A DNA stretch of 64,000 nt from Virgibacillus phasianinus. Lineage in GTDB: Bacteria; Bacillota; Bacilli; Bacillales; Amphibacillaceae. The notes beneath the pieces are model-generated. The model worked only from the letters and a program-made list of their open reading frames with translations. It was not told the DNA's origin and did no database searches. The translations under genes and the position numbers were made by a program. Each line of letters opens with the position of its first letter. Position 1 is the stretch's first letter. The DNA is taken from NCBI RefSeq assembly GCF_002216775.1, contig NZ_CP022315.1:3038001-3102000 (forward strand). The letters are read 5' to 3'. This document shows positions 52,513 to 60,886 of the stretch, in pieces.

Positions 52513-55296
52513 ATGAACAGGTATGTGGTTATTGACCTTGAAACAACAGGTCATTCACCGTCAACTAGCGATAAAATAATAGAAGCAGGAATTGTGGTTA
52601 TTGAAGATGATCAAATCATTGAGGAATTTGCAACCTTCCTTAATCCTAATAAACCTATTCCATCATTCATTTCAAATTTGACCGGGATTACTGACGATGA
52701 TGTCAAGGACGCCCCGGATTTTTCGGAAAAGGCCGATGAGATTATTGCATTATTTAAGGACAGCTATTTAATTGCACACAATGTTCCTTTTGATCTGGGT
52801 TTTTTAAATGCTGAACTTATTAATCACAACCGAAAACCATTAAAAAATCCAGTAATTGACACTGTTGAACTGTCACGAATTTTATTTCCAAAAGCACACA
52901 GCTATAAACTGGGCCAACTTGCTGAATATATGGAGATACAACATGTTGATCCTCATCGTGCCCTTTCGGATGCATATGTAACAGCCCTATTATTTATTAG
53001 TTTAAAACAAAAGCTTCAATCGTTGCCAATAGAGACAATCGATCATTTGCTGCGATTGGAAAAGAATTTAAAATCAGACATTCATGAACTTTTATTCGCC
53101 AGAAGTGAAGCATTGGCTTTTTCGACAGAAGAACGTCAGGATATAACTTCTTATAATGGTTTAGCCTTTAAAAAAATCCATGTGGAACAAATAGAGAAAC
53201 CAATCAGTAAACCATCATTTGGGGATTTTTTAGATTCCATCTATGAATTGGATGGATCGATGGACAATTTGATGGACCATTATGAAAAACGCACTGGTCA
53301 ACGCTCCATGTCCGAAGAAATTTATGATGCATTTCAGGGGAAAAAGCATGCATTGATTGAGGCAGAAACAGGAACGGGAAAATCACTGGCATACTTAATA
53401 CCAGCGGCCTATGAAGCAGTAATTAAGAAAAAAAGGATTGTGGTCAGTACATATACAACACAACTGCAGTCACAGCTCCTTGACAGTGAAATACCACTTG
53501 TTAAACGATTAATTCCTTTTAACTTTAAAACGGCGTTGTTAAAGGGACGACAGCATTATATTAGCCTTGAAAAATTTGAAAAAGAATTAATGGACGACAC
53601 AAATGACAATTATGATATTGCGTTAACAAAGGCAATGATTCTCGTTTGGCTGACGGAAACAGACCATGGTGATTTTGAAGAAATACAACTACCTACTAAA
53701 GGGTACTTGTTTAATAAACGTATCTCAGCAGAAACAGAGGGTGTTTATGATCAAACATCATTGTGGTCAACAAAATCCTTTTACCAGAAAGCACGCAAAA
53801 ATGCTCAACAAGCAGATATAATTATTACAAACCATGCATTACTATGTACAGATATGTCGAATGATTATCAATTTATTCCATCCTACCAGAAGGCGATTAT
53901 TGATGAGGCTCATCATATTGAAGAAACAGTATCTAAGCATTATGGACTGAAATTGGATTATACCAACTTTCAGTACACCCTGAACAACATCGGAGCTACT
54001 AATGATGGAAATTGGCTGGCGCGGACTATCGGAAATCATTCTATACATATTCCTGAATGGGATGAAACTTTTTCGTTGACCAAGTATGAGATAGATGATT
54101 TATTCCGAATGCTATTTCAGTTCGTTACAGAACAAAACCGTCATCAAAAAGCGGTAAGCGATGTTGGTCGCATCCAATACCGTTTTGACTCCGGCAAGGA
54201 AGAATTAAAGGATTGGCAGACGATTAAAGAAATGGCAACGAGACTAACTTTTTATCTTCGTGATTTGATTCATTTGCTTACCTATACTGAACAACAATTA
54301 GTACAATCAGAAGCCCTCGATAAATCCCAACAGGATGAGTTTGTGCTCACCATACAGTCGCTGCAATCATTTATTGACCGGATTGAACATCTATTTTTGG
54401 TTGACGATCTGTCTCAGCATGTGAAGTGGATTGAGATTGAGGCAAATGGAGCAAAAAATGCCGCGTATTTGTATAGTGAACCAATTGAAGTTTCTTCATT
54501 ATTATCGAATGATTTGTTTAAGGAAAAGGATAGCATTGTGTTAACAAGCGCTACTTTAACAATGAAACAATCCTTTTCATTTATCAAAAAAAGACTTGGA
54601 ATACCAGAGGACCGTTTACTTACGAATAAAATTGAATCTCCTTTTTCCTATCAGAATCAGGTACAGTTTCTAGTGCCAAATGATTTTCCTGATGTAAAAG
54701 GGAAAAACGTCGATGATTTCATCTATTCCACTTGTGAAGCAATTCTTTCTTTGGCTGAGATTACAAAAGGGCGCATGTTGGTACTATTTACTTCTTACGA
54801 CATGCTAAAACGCTCCTATTACTTACTGAAGGAAACACTAGATACGCAATATATGTTAATTGCTCAAGGTATTTCCAGTGGCAGCAGGTCAAGACTGAAA
54901 AAAAACTTTATTAACTTTGATAAGGCAATTCTCCTTGGTACAAGTTCTTTTTGGGAGGGTGTGGATATTCCGGGAGAAGATCTTTCGTGTTTAATAATTG
55001 TCAGACTTCCTTTTCAGCCGCCAAATCACCCAGTTTATGAAGCCAAGGCAAGTGCTTTAAAAGAGCAGGGGAAAAATGCTTTCTTTGAATTATCGTTGCC
55101 AAATGCCGTCATTCGTTTTAAACAGGGGTTTGGACGGCTTATTCGATCATCCAACGATAGGGGAATTGTGTTTGTCTGTGATGCACGTATAATGAAAGCA
55201 CGCTACAGTAATTATTTTACAGAATCAATACCGAACGTGCCAATTAGTTTTTCATCTACACCCGAATTAATGGATAAAGCTAAGAATTGGTTTTAG
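52513..55296 (+). CDS. dinG: DinG-family exonuclease/helicase
   Basis: Protein of 927 residues with an N-terminal DnaQ-like 3'-5' exonuclease domain (about 1-180; DLETTGHS, AHNVPFDLGFL, DPHRALSDAY) and an XPD/DinG helicase domain (Walker A ETGTGKSLAYLIP near 285, DEAHH near 463, SATLT, motif VI QGFGRLIRS). The four cysteines of an iron-sulfur domain are absent: only one Cys lies between the Walker A and DEAH boxes, as known for S. aureus DinG, which acts as an exonuclease. GGTGGAG precedes ATG. Confidence 0.94.
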   Translation: MNRYVVIDLETTGHSPSTSDKIIEAGIVVIEDDQIIEEFATFLNPNKPIPSFISNLTGITDDDVKDAPDFSEKADEIIALFKDSYLIAHNVPFDLGFLNAELINHNRKPLKNPVIDTVELSRILFPKAHSYKLGQLAEYMEIQHVDPHRALSDAYVTALLFISLKQKLQSLPIETIDHLLRLEKNLKSDIHELLFARSEALAFSTEERQDITSYNGLAFKKIHVEQIEKPISKPSFGDFLDSIYELDGSMDNLMDHYEKRTGQRSMSEEIYDAFQGKKHALIEAETGTGKSLAYLIPAAYEAVIKKKRIVVSTYTTQLQSQLLDSEIPLVKRLIPFNFKTALLKGRQHYISLEKFEKELMDDTNDNYDIALTKAMILVWLTETDHGDFEEIQLPTKGYLFNKRISAETEGVYDQTSLWSTKSFYQKARKNAQQADIIITNHALLCTDMSNDYQFIPSYQKAIIDEAHHIEETVSKHYGLKLDYTNFQYTLNNIGATNDGNWLARTIGNHSIHIPEWDETFSLTKYEIDDLFRMLFQFVTEQNRHQKAVSDVGRIQYRFDSGKEELKDWQTIKEMATRLTFYLRDLIHLLTYTEQQLVQSEALDKSQQDEFVLTIQSLQSFIDRIEHLFLVDDLSQHVKWIEIEANGAKNAAYLYSEPIEVSSLLSNDLFKEKDSIVLTSATLTMKQSFSFIKKRLGIPEDRLLTNKIESPFSYQNQVQFLVPNDFPDVKGKNVDDFIYSTCEAILSLAEITKGRMLVLFTSYDMLKRSYYLLKETLDTQYMLIAQGISSGSRSRLKKNFINFDKAILLGTSSFWEGVDIPGEDLSCLIIVRLPFQPPNHPVYEAKASALKEQGKNAFFELSLPNAVIRFKQGFGRLIRSSNDRGIVFVCDARIMKARYSNYFTESIPNVPISFSSTPELMDKAKNWF

Positions 55297-55355
55297 AACT
55301 TTTTGCTAAGGACTTGCTGACAAAAACCCCAGACTTTATTACAGATATAAAAAAA

Positions 55356-55380
55356 ACTGATGTACACAGTGTACATCAGT
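55356..55380 (-). terminator. 25-base palindrome, terminator-like on the minus strand
   Basis: ACTGATGTACAC and GTGTACATCAGT are perfect 12-base arms around a central A. On the minus strand the hairpin is followed by eight T, the form of an intrinsic terminator, but no leftward gene lies upstream of it. On the plus strand there is no T run. It may instead be an operator of ypmA. Confidence 0.55.
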
Positions 55381-55440
55381 GAAAAAGATTGGGTTAGGAA
55401 AATTATTTTGTTAAAAATACAACAAACGATACAAAATGCT

Positions 55441-55449
55441 TGTTATAAT
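55441..55449 (+). promoter_or_regulatory. Putative extended -10 promoter of ypmA-ypmB-aspB-asnS
   Basis: TGTTATAAT in the gap upstream of ypmA, without a clear -35. It is about 110 bases before the start codon. Confidence 0.4.
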
Positions 55450-55560
55450 AAATGGTGAATTGTTTTTTCAAGCGATACTAATAGTATGTACTCAGGCATG
55501 ATGAACAATGTGTAGAAAAAATTGATAAAACAAGAAGGTTTTATAATCGGAGGGAAAATG

Positions 55561-55731
55561 ATGGATAAAAAATATGAAACACTTTCTACTGTCAAAGTAG
55601 CCTATTCATCAGATTTATACAAAATTGTCGATACCTTAAATCGAACACTAAAGGAAGAAAATCTAATGTTTGGATTAGCATTGGATGAAAAGAATAATGC
55701 GCAGGCAAAATTTACGATATACCGCACCTAA
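55561..55731 (+). CDS. ypmA: YpmA family small protein (DUF4264)
   Basis: Protein of 56 residues, the B. subtilis length, nearly identical in the core LSTVKV, DLYKIVDTLNRTLK and LMFGLALDEK segments, ending FTIYRT. ATG 55561 is preferred (GGAGGG six bases upstream); the adjacent ATG 55558 is also possible. Conserved between dinG and ypmB. Function unknown. Confidence 0.88.
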   Translation: MDKKYETLSTVKVAYSSDLYKIVDTLNRTLKEENLMFGLALDEKNNAQAKFTIYRT

Positions 55732-56227
55732 TTGGCTAAGATGGGGAATGGTAGGACTAATTCTCGTGCTTATTTCTTGTTTTATTTATCTTTTTTTCTT
55801 ATATAATGACATTCAGCAGAGCAGAACTACCCATTACCAGGACGCGAAAGATAAAGTTCTTAAAATGACAGAGGTGACGCAAATCGACAACGTCACGGTC
55901 TACAATGGCAGGCAGCAATTTCATGTGATATTTGGAGCAACTAAAAATGGGGAAAATAAAATCGTGTATGTTCCATCGGACAAAAAGGATAAAGACTTAA
56001 CCGTGGTTGACATGTCAAAAATTATTAAAAAACAACAAATTAAGAATCAATGGAAAGAACAATGTCAAAACTGTGAATTAATCAATATAACTCCGGCAAT
56101 GGAAGATGGCAAACCATTATGGGAAGTTACCTATGTCGATGCAGCAGACCGTTATATTTTTGATTATTTATCCATTTATGATGGAACACGTTCCCAGCAG
56201 CTTCGGCTTAAATCAATTTTTCATTAG
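55685..56227 (+). CDS. ypmB: YpmB-like membrane-anchored protein (DUF5590)
   Basis: Protein of up to 180 residues with a basic N-terminus, one membrane anchor (about 22-42) and an outside domain with two PepSY-like halves (YQDAKDKVLKMTEVTQID; WEVTYVDAADRYIFDY). The start is uncertain: ATG 55685 and ATG 55697 both overlap ypmA and have weak ribosome sites, suggesting translational coupling. Position before aspB matches ypmB of B. subtilis. Confidence 0.82.
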   Translation: MKRIMRRQNLRYTAPNWLRWGMVGLILVLISCFIYLFFLYNDIQQSRTTHYQDAKDKVLKMTEVTQIDNVTVYNGRQQFHVIFGATKNGENKIVYVPSDKKDKDLTVVDMSKIIKKQQIKNQWKEQCQNCELINITPAMEDGKPLWEVTYVDAADRYIFDYLSIYDGTRSQQLRLKSIFH

Positions 56228-56239
56228 AAAGGTGATATT

Positions 56240-57421
56240 ATGCAATTAGCAAACAGAGTAAAAACGCTGACACCATCATCAACCCTGGCTATAACAGCGA
56301 AGGCAAAAAAACTGAAAGAAGAGGGCCACGATGTAATAGCACTCGGTGCAGGCGAACCAGATTTTAATACGCCAAGATACATAATAGAAGCAGCCAAGAA
56401 AGCAATGGAAAATGGAATGACAAAATACACTCCATCTGGAGGGATAGTAAAATTACGAGAGGCGATTTGTGCCAAGCTCGCAAATGACAATGATCTGCAC
56501 TATACTCCAGATGAAATCATTGTAACTACTGGTGCAAAGCATGCGCTCTACACCTTGTTTCAGGTTCTGCTAAACCCGGGTGATGAAGTTATTGTTCCGG
56601 CGCCATACTGGGTCAGCTATCCTGAACAAGTTAAATTAGCTGGCGGCCATCCTGTTATCGTGAAAGCAGATGAAAAAAATAGTTTTAAATTAACGCCAGA
56701 TGAATTGGAAGCCGCTATAACGGATAAAACAAAGGCAATTATTATTAATTCTCCAAGTAACCCAACCGGTATGGTTTATGATAAAGAAGAATTAAAAGCA
56801 TTAGCAGAAGTTTGTCTAAAACACAATATTTTAATTGTTTCCGACGAAATATATGAAAAACTGATTTATACAAATGATAAGCACACCTCGGTAGCTCAAT
56901 TATCAAATCAGTTAAAAAAACAAACAATTGTAATTAACGGTGTATCCAAATCACATGCTATGACGGGATGGCGTATTGGATATGCTGCTGGTGATAAAGA
57001 GATAATTAAGGCAATGACCAACATGGCTTCCCATTCAACGTCAAATCCTACCTCTATTGCCCAATTTGCTGCACTAGCTGCATATGATTCACCGGAGGAT
57101 CCAATTACTGAAATGAAGAAAGCCTTTAAAGAGCGGTTAGATACACTATATGATTTAATCGTGGATATTCCAGGAGTTACCTGTGAAAAGCCGAAAGGGG
57201 CATTTTATCTTTTTCCAAATGTGGAACAAGCTGTTAAAAATAATGGTTTTGAACATGTTGATGAATGGGTTACAGCATTATTGGAGGAAGAAAAAGTAGC
57301 TCTAGTACCAGGATCAGGATTTGGCTCAAATGGGAATGTACGTTTATCTTATGCAAATTCAATTGACCTACTAACAGAAGCAGCAAAACGGATAAACCGT
57401 TTTGTAATCAATCATCAATAA
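56240..57421 (+). CDS. aspB: Aspartate aminotransferase
   Basis: Class I PLP aminotransferase of 393 residues. Seen: [10 protein letters not shown] at the start, the PLP-binding [11 protein letters not shown] and [10 protein letters not shown], the catalytic Lys in [16 protein letters not shown], and RLSYANS near the end. GAAAGGTGA precedes ATG. Followed by asnS after 22 bases, so aspartate synthesis and asparaginyl-tRNA formation are cotranscribed, as in B. subtilis. Confidence 0.95.
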   Translation: MQLANRVKTLTPSSTLAITAKAKKLKEEGHDVIALGAGEPDFNTPRYIIEAAKKAMENGMTKYTPSGGIVKLREAICAKLANDNDLHYTPDEIIVTTGAKHALYTLFQVLLNPGDEVIVPAPYWVSYPEQVKLAGGHPVIVKADEKNSFKLTPDELEAAITDKTKAIIINSPSNPTGMVYDKEELKALAEVCLKHNILIVSDEIYEKLIYTNDKHTSVAQLSNQLKKQTIVINGVSKSHAMTGWRIGYAAGDKEIIKAMTNMASHSTSNPTSIAQFAALAAYDSPEDPITEMKKAFKERLDTLYDLIVDIPGVTCEKPKGAFYLFPNVEQAVKNNGFEHVDEWVTALLEEEKVALVPGSGFGSNGNVRLSYANSIDLLTEAAKRINRFVINHQ

Positions 57422-57443
57422 TAGCAATACGGAGGGAAACAAC

Positions 57444-58736
57444 TTGAAAACAACAATTTCAAAATCAGCAAAAAATGTAGAACAAACTGTCACCATTGGC
57501 GCTTGGTTAGCAAATAAACGATCAAGCGGCAAAATAGCTTTTTTACAGCTTCGTGATGGAACAGGATTTATGCAGGCTGTTGTGGCAAAAAGCGATGTAT
57601 CGGAAGAAACATTTCAATTAGCAAAAAATATGACGCAGGAAACTTCAATGTACATAACCGGTAAGATTGTGGAGGATACTAGGTCACCATTTGGTTATGA
57701 AATGCAGGTAAGTGAGATTAAATTGATTCATGAAGCAACTGATTATCCGATTACTCCAAAAGAACATGGTACGGAATTTTTAATGGATCACCGCCATTTA
57801 TGGCTGCGCTCGAAACGCCAACATGCAGTAATGAAGATTCGTAATGAAATAATCCGTGCAACATATGAATTTTTCAATAAAAATGACTATGTAAAAATTG
57901 ATCCGCCAATTCTTACCGGATCTTCAGCAGAAGGTACTACGGAATTGTTCCATACAAAATATTTCGATGAAGAAGCATATTTATCACAAAGTGGCCAGCT
58001 GTATTTGGAAGCTGCCGCAATGGCATTCGGCAAGGTATTCTCATTTGGTCCGACTTTCCGAGCTGAAAAATCAAAAACAAGAAGGCATTTGATTGAATTC
58101 TGGATGATCGAACCAGAAATGGCTTTTGTGGACCACGATGAAAGCTTAAACATACAGGAAGAATATGTAAGTTTCATTGCCCAATCGGTATTAACTAATT
58201 GTAAATTAGAACTTGCCGTGTTGGAGCGGGACACATCAAAACTTGAAATGATTAAAGCACCATTCCCGCGTATAACCTATGATGATGCGATCACATTATT
58301 AAAAGATAAGGGGTTTGATGACATTGAATGGGGTGAAGATTTTGGTTCGCCACATGAAACTGCAATAGCGGAACATTTTGATAAACCGGTATTTATCACC
58401 AATTACCCAACTGAAATAAAAGCATTTTATATGAAACCTGATCCCGATCGATCCGATGTCGTATTATGTGCGGATTTAATTGCACCTGAGGGGTATGGAG
58501 AAATTATCGGCGGATCTCAACGCATCGATGATTTACAATTAATGGAAGCGCGCTATAAAGAGCATGGATTAACAAGCGATGCATACAAATGGTACTTAGA
58601 GTTACGTAAATACGGAAGTGTGCCCCATTCAGGATTTGGATTAGGTTTGGAGCGTACAGTAGCATGGTTATCTGGTGTAGAACATGTTAGGGAGACAATC
58701 CCATTCCCACGTTTATTAAATCGCTTATATCCTTAA
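57444..58736 (+). CDS. asnS: Asparagine-tRNA ligase
   Basis: Class IIb aminoacyl-tRNA synthetase of 430 residues: N-terminal OB-fold anticodon domain (about 15-100; [15 protein letters not shown]), motif 2 ([21 protein letters not shown]) split by its turn, and motif 3 ([13 protein letters not shown]). TTG start at 57444 with CGGAGGGAAAC upstream. No T-box leader fits in the 22 bases before it. Confidence 0.95.
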   Translation: MKTTISKSAKNVEQTVTIGAWLANKRSSGKIAFLQLRDGTGFMQAVVAKSDVSEETFQLAKNMTQETSMYITGKIVEDTRSPFGYEMQVSEIKLIHEATDYPITPKEHGTEFLMDHRHLWLRSKRQHAVMKIRNEIIRATYEFFNKNDYVKIDPPILTGSSAEGTTELFHTKYFDEEAYLSQSGQLYLEAAAMAFGKVFSFGPTFRAEKSKTRRHLIEFWMIEPEMAFVDHDESLNIQEEYVSFIAQSVLTNCKLELAVLERDTSKLEMIKAPFPRITYDDAITLLKDKGFDDIEWGEDFGSPHETAIAEHFDKPVFITNYPTEIKAFYMKPDPDRSDVVLCADLIAPEGYGEIIGGSQRIDDLQLMEARYKEHGLTSDAYKWYLELRKYGSVPHSGFGLGLERTVAWLSGVEHVRETIPFPRLLNRLYP

Positions 58737-58768
58737 GAACAGGTCGTTAAAGCTATACAGTTAATGTT

Positions 58769-59422
58769 AAAAAGAGGCTGAGACAAAAGTGGTGATTCAG
58801 TCATAAGAAATCCGAACTATGATTCCAAATTCTTTAATTAGAATTTGGATTAGTTCGGATATTTTTCTTGGCTGTTTTTGTAAACCTTACTGCGAATTGT
58901 CCATAAACTGCAGCGTAACTAAAAATTATCACCCCGGCGGTCGCTGCGGAAAAACACTACGCTTTCCGTGGGCAGCTAATGAGCCTCCTCGAGCTTACGC
59001 TCTCCGGGGTCTCATCGAGGCTTCTGCTCCCACAGGAGTCTCCGTGTTTTTCCTTCGCTAATGGTACTTAGCAACAGTATTATCTGGTCCATCCACTATT
59101 ACGATGGTGTCTTACGCTCCGGACCGTTGACTCCTGCGGGAACAGCACGAGTCTTAAGACCCCGCAGAGTGGAAATGATGAGGGCCGACTAAAACCGCCC
59201 TTTGCGGGCAACGTCGGCATACCCCTTGCCGGGGCAAGGAGGCTTAGCCGTGCCCGCGGAAAGCAACGGTCCGAAGCGGAAAACAACCCAGCGCATCTGT
59301 CGCTATTTATATCAACTGCGAATTAGATCCGACTATTTAAAAATTAACGTTTTAAACTGGCTACCCTGTGATTGTTCGTTTTTGACTCAAATATTTTAGT
59401 TATGTCCCAGCCTCTTTTTATA
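58769..59422. repeat. 650-bp composite GC-rich repeat element with terminal inverted repeats
   Basis: The left end AAAAAGAGGCTGAGACAAAA (58769-58788) and the right end, reverse complement AAAAAGAGGCTGGGACATAA (59401-59420), form terminal inverted repeats. Inside are a long hairpin at 58809-58859, a palindromic block around GAGCCTCCTCGAG / CTCATCGAGGC (58980-59030), and inverted copies of CTCCGGACCGTTG (59117) and CAACGGTCCGAAG (59264). The middle is clearly more GC-rich than its surroundings. Two short open frames in it are repeat artefacts. The 768-base gap between asnS and dnaD is filled by this element. Confidence 0.85.
58809..58859 (+). terminator. Long hairpin inside the composite repeat
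   Basis: ATCCGAACT pairs with AGTTCGGAT and, inside, CCAAATTCT pairs with AGAATTTGG, followed by ATTTTTCTT. It would end the asnS transcript. Confidence 0.65.
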
Positions 59423-59474
59423 CTTTTTCTTAAAATGATAAAGTATCGCTTTCTCTCAGGATAATGTATTTTCG

Positions 59475-59483
59475 TGCTATACT
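59475..59483 (+). promoter_or_regulatory. Putative extended -10 promoter of dnaD-nth
   Basis: TGCTATACT, 21 bases upstream of the dnaD start; no clear -35. Confidence 0.45.
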
Positions 59484-59504
59484 AGCAATGAGGTGTTATA
59501 AATA

Positions 59505-60191
59505 ATGACTAGATCGATTCACTATCAAAATTTATTAATTGAACAATTGCCAATACCAACAAAGTTGCTTACTTCGTATAAATCGCTGGGGCTGAATGAA
59601 ACGGAAACGATGCTTGTTTTGCAATTGCATCGGTTCCTTTCCGAGAAAAATGAATTCCCGACTCCCGGAGAATTGGCCCAGACTTCAACGTTGAATGAGC
59701 AAGAATGCGCAAAGACCCTGCGGAAGCTTATTCAAAAGAATTATTTATCCATTCAGCAAAAACAAAACAAAGAAAACCGTGTATCAGAGGTTTATTCATT
59801 AGATCCACTTTGGAATATCCTTTTTACCGAAAGTAAGCCAAAAACTGAAACAGAATACGAGGATGGTACTCTATTTATTTTATTTGAGCAAGAATTCGGA
59901 CGTCCAATATCTCCGTTTGAAATTGAAACAATAAATGTGTGGTTAGATGAGGATGATTTAGAGCCATCATTAATAAAAGCAGCATTACGCGAGTCTGTTT
60001 TAATGGGGAAATTAAATTTTAAATATATAGACAGAATTTTACGGGAGTGGAAAAAGAAAGGTATTTTAACTGTTGAACAGGCCAGGGAATCAAGTAAAAA
60101 CTTTCATAAGAAACAAACAACACCAAGTAATAAGGATACCGAAAAGCGCGATACGTCATTTTATTATAACTGGCTTGAGGGGGAGGACTAA
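59505..60191 (+). CDS. dnaD: Replication initiation protein DnaD
   Basis: Protein of 228 residues involved in loading the replicative helicase with DnaA, DnaB and DnaI. N-terminal winged-helix DDBH1 domain (about 15-95; SLGLNETETMLVLQLHRFL) and C-terminal DDBH2 domain (about 125-195; YIDRILREWKKKG with the YxxxIxxxW motif). AGGTG precedes ATG. nth follows after three bases. Confidence 0.93.
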   Translation: MTRSIHYQNLLIEQLPIPTKLLTSYKSLGLNETETMLVLQLHRFLSEKNEFPTPGELAQTSTLNEQECAKTLRKLIQKNYLSIQQKQNKENRVSEVYSLDPLWNILFTESKPKTETEYEDGTLFILFEQEFGRPISPFEIETINVWLDEDDLEPSLIKAALRESVLMGKLNFKYIDRILREWKKKGILTVEQARESSKNFHKKQTTPSNKDTEKRDTSFYYNWLEGED

Positions 60192-60194
60192 CAC

Positions 60195-60845
60195 TTGTTA
60201 ACAAAAGCACAAGTAAGGCATTGCTTAGATGAAATTACTAAGATGTTTCCGGATGCTCAATGTGAATTGACACATCGAAATCCCTTTGAATTAGTTATTG
60301 CAGTATTATTATCGGCTCAATGTACAGATGTTCTTGTAAATAAAGTTACCAAAAATTTATTTAAAAAATATAAAAAGCCTGAGGATTATTTAGCTGTTTC
60401 CTTAGAAGAATTGCAGGAAGACATTCGATCAATTGGCCTGTACCGAAACAAAGCAAAAAACATTCAAAAGCTTTGCCAATCATTAATTGATGAATATGGT
60501 GGCGAGGTGCCAAACACTAAATCCGAAATGGTGAAGCTGGCCGGGGTCGGGCAAAAGACTGCAAACGTTGTTGCTTCCGTCGCATTTGGAGAACCAGCTA
60601 TTGCTGTTGATACACATGTAGAACGGGTCTCCAAGCGATTAGGAATCTGCCGCTGGAAGGATTCAGTGACACAAGTAGAAGAAACGTTAATGAAAAAGGT
60701 CCCAAGAGAAGAATGGACAGCAACACATCACCGCTTGATTTTCTTTGGAAGGTATCACTGCAGGGCTAGAAATCCTAATTGTCCGGATTGCCCATTATTA
60801 GATATATGCAGAGAGGGACAGAAGCGAATGCGGAAAAGGCTATAA
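60195..60845 (+). CDS. nth: Endonuclease III
   Basis: DNA glycosylase/AP lyase of 216 residues for oxidised pyrimidines. The helix-hairpin-helix LAGVGQKTANVVASVAFG contains the catalytic Lys, and VDTHVERVSKRLG the catalytic Asp. The 4Fe-4S ligands at the end follow C-x6-C-x2-C-x5-C (CRARNPNCPDCPLLDIC). TTG start with GAGGGGGAGGA upstream. ypoC, next in B. subtilis, is missing and a shared terminator follows at once. Confidence 0.95.
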   Translation: MLTKAQVRHCLDEITKMFPDAQCELTHRNPFELVIAVLLSAQCTDVLVNKVTKNLFKKYKKPEDYLAVSLEELQEDIRSIGLYRNKAKNIQKLCQSLIDEYGGEVPNTKSEMVKLAGVGQKTANVVASVAFGEPAIAVDTHVERVSKRLGICRWKDSVTQVEETLMKKVPREEWTATHHRLIFFGRYHCRARNPNCPDCPLLDICREGQKRMRKRL

Positions 60846-60849
60846 TAAT

Positions 60850-60885
60850 ACAGAAAAGACCACTCACCTGAGTGGTCTTTTCTGT
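60850..60885. terminator. Bidirectional terminator between nth and ponA
   Basis: Perfect 17-bp arms ACAGAAAAGACCACTCA / TGAGTGGTCTTTTCTGT around CC. It touches the ponA stop codon and serves both converging genes. Confidence 0.92.
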
Positions 60886-60886
60886 A

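Noticed and set aside
57421-57444. T-box leader for asnS
   Set aside because: Only 22 bases separate aspB and asnS; no space for a T-box.
58819-59399. Short plus- and minus-strand frames in the GC-rich element (for example 58819-59061, 59202-59399)
   Set aside because: They lie inside palindromic repeats, lack ribosome sites and have repeat-driven composition.
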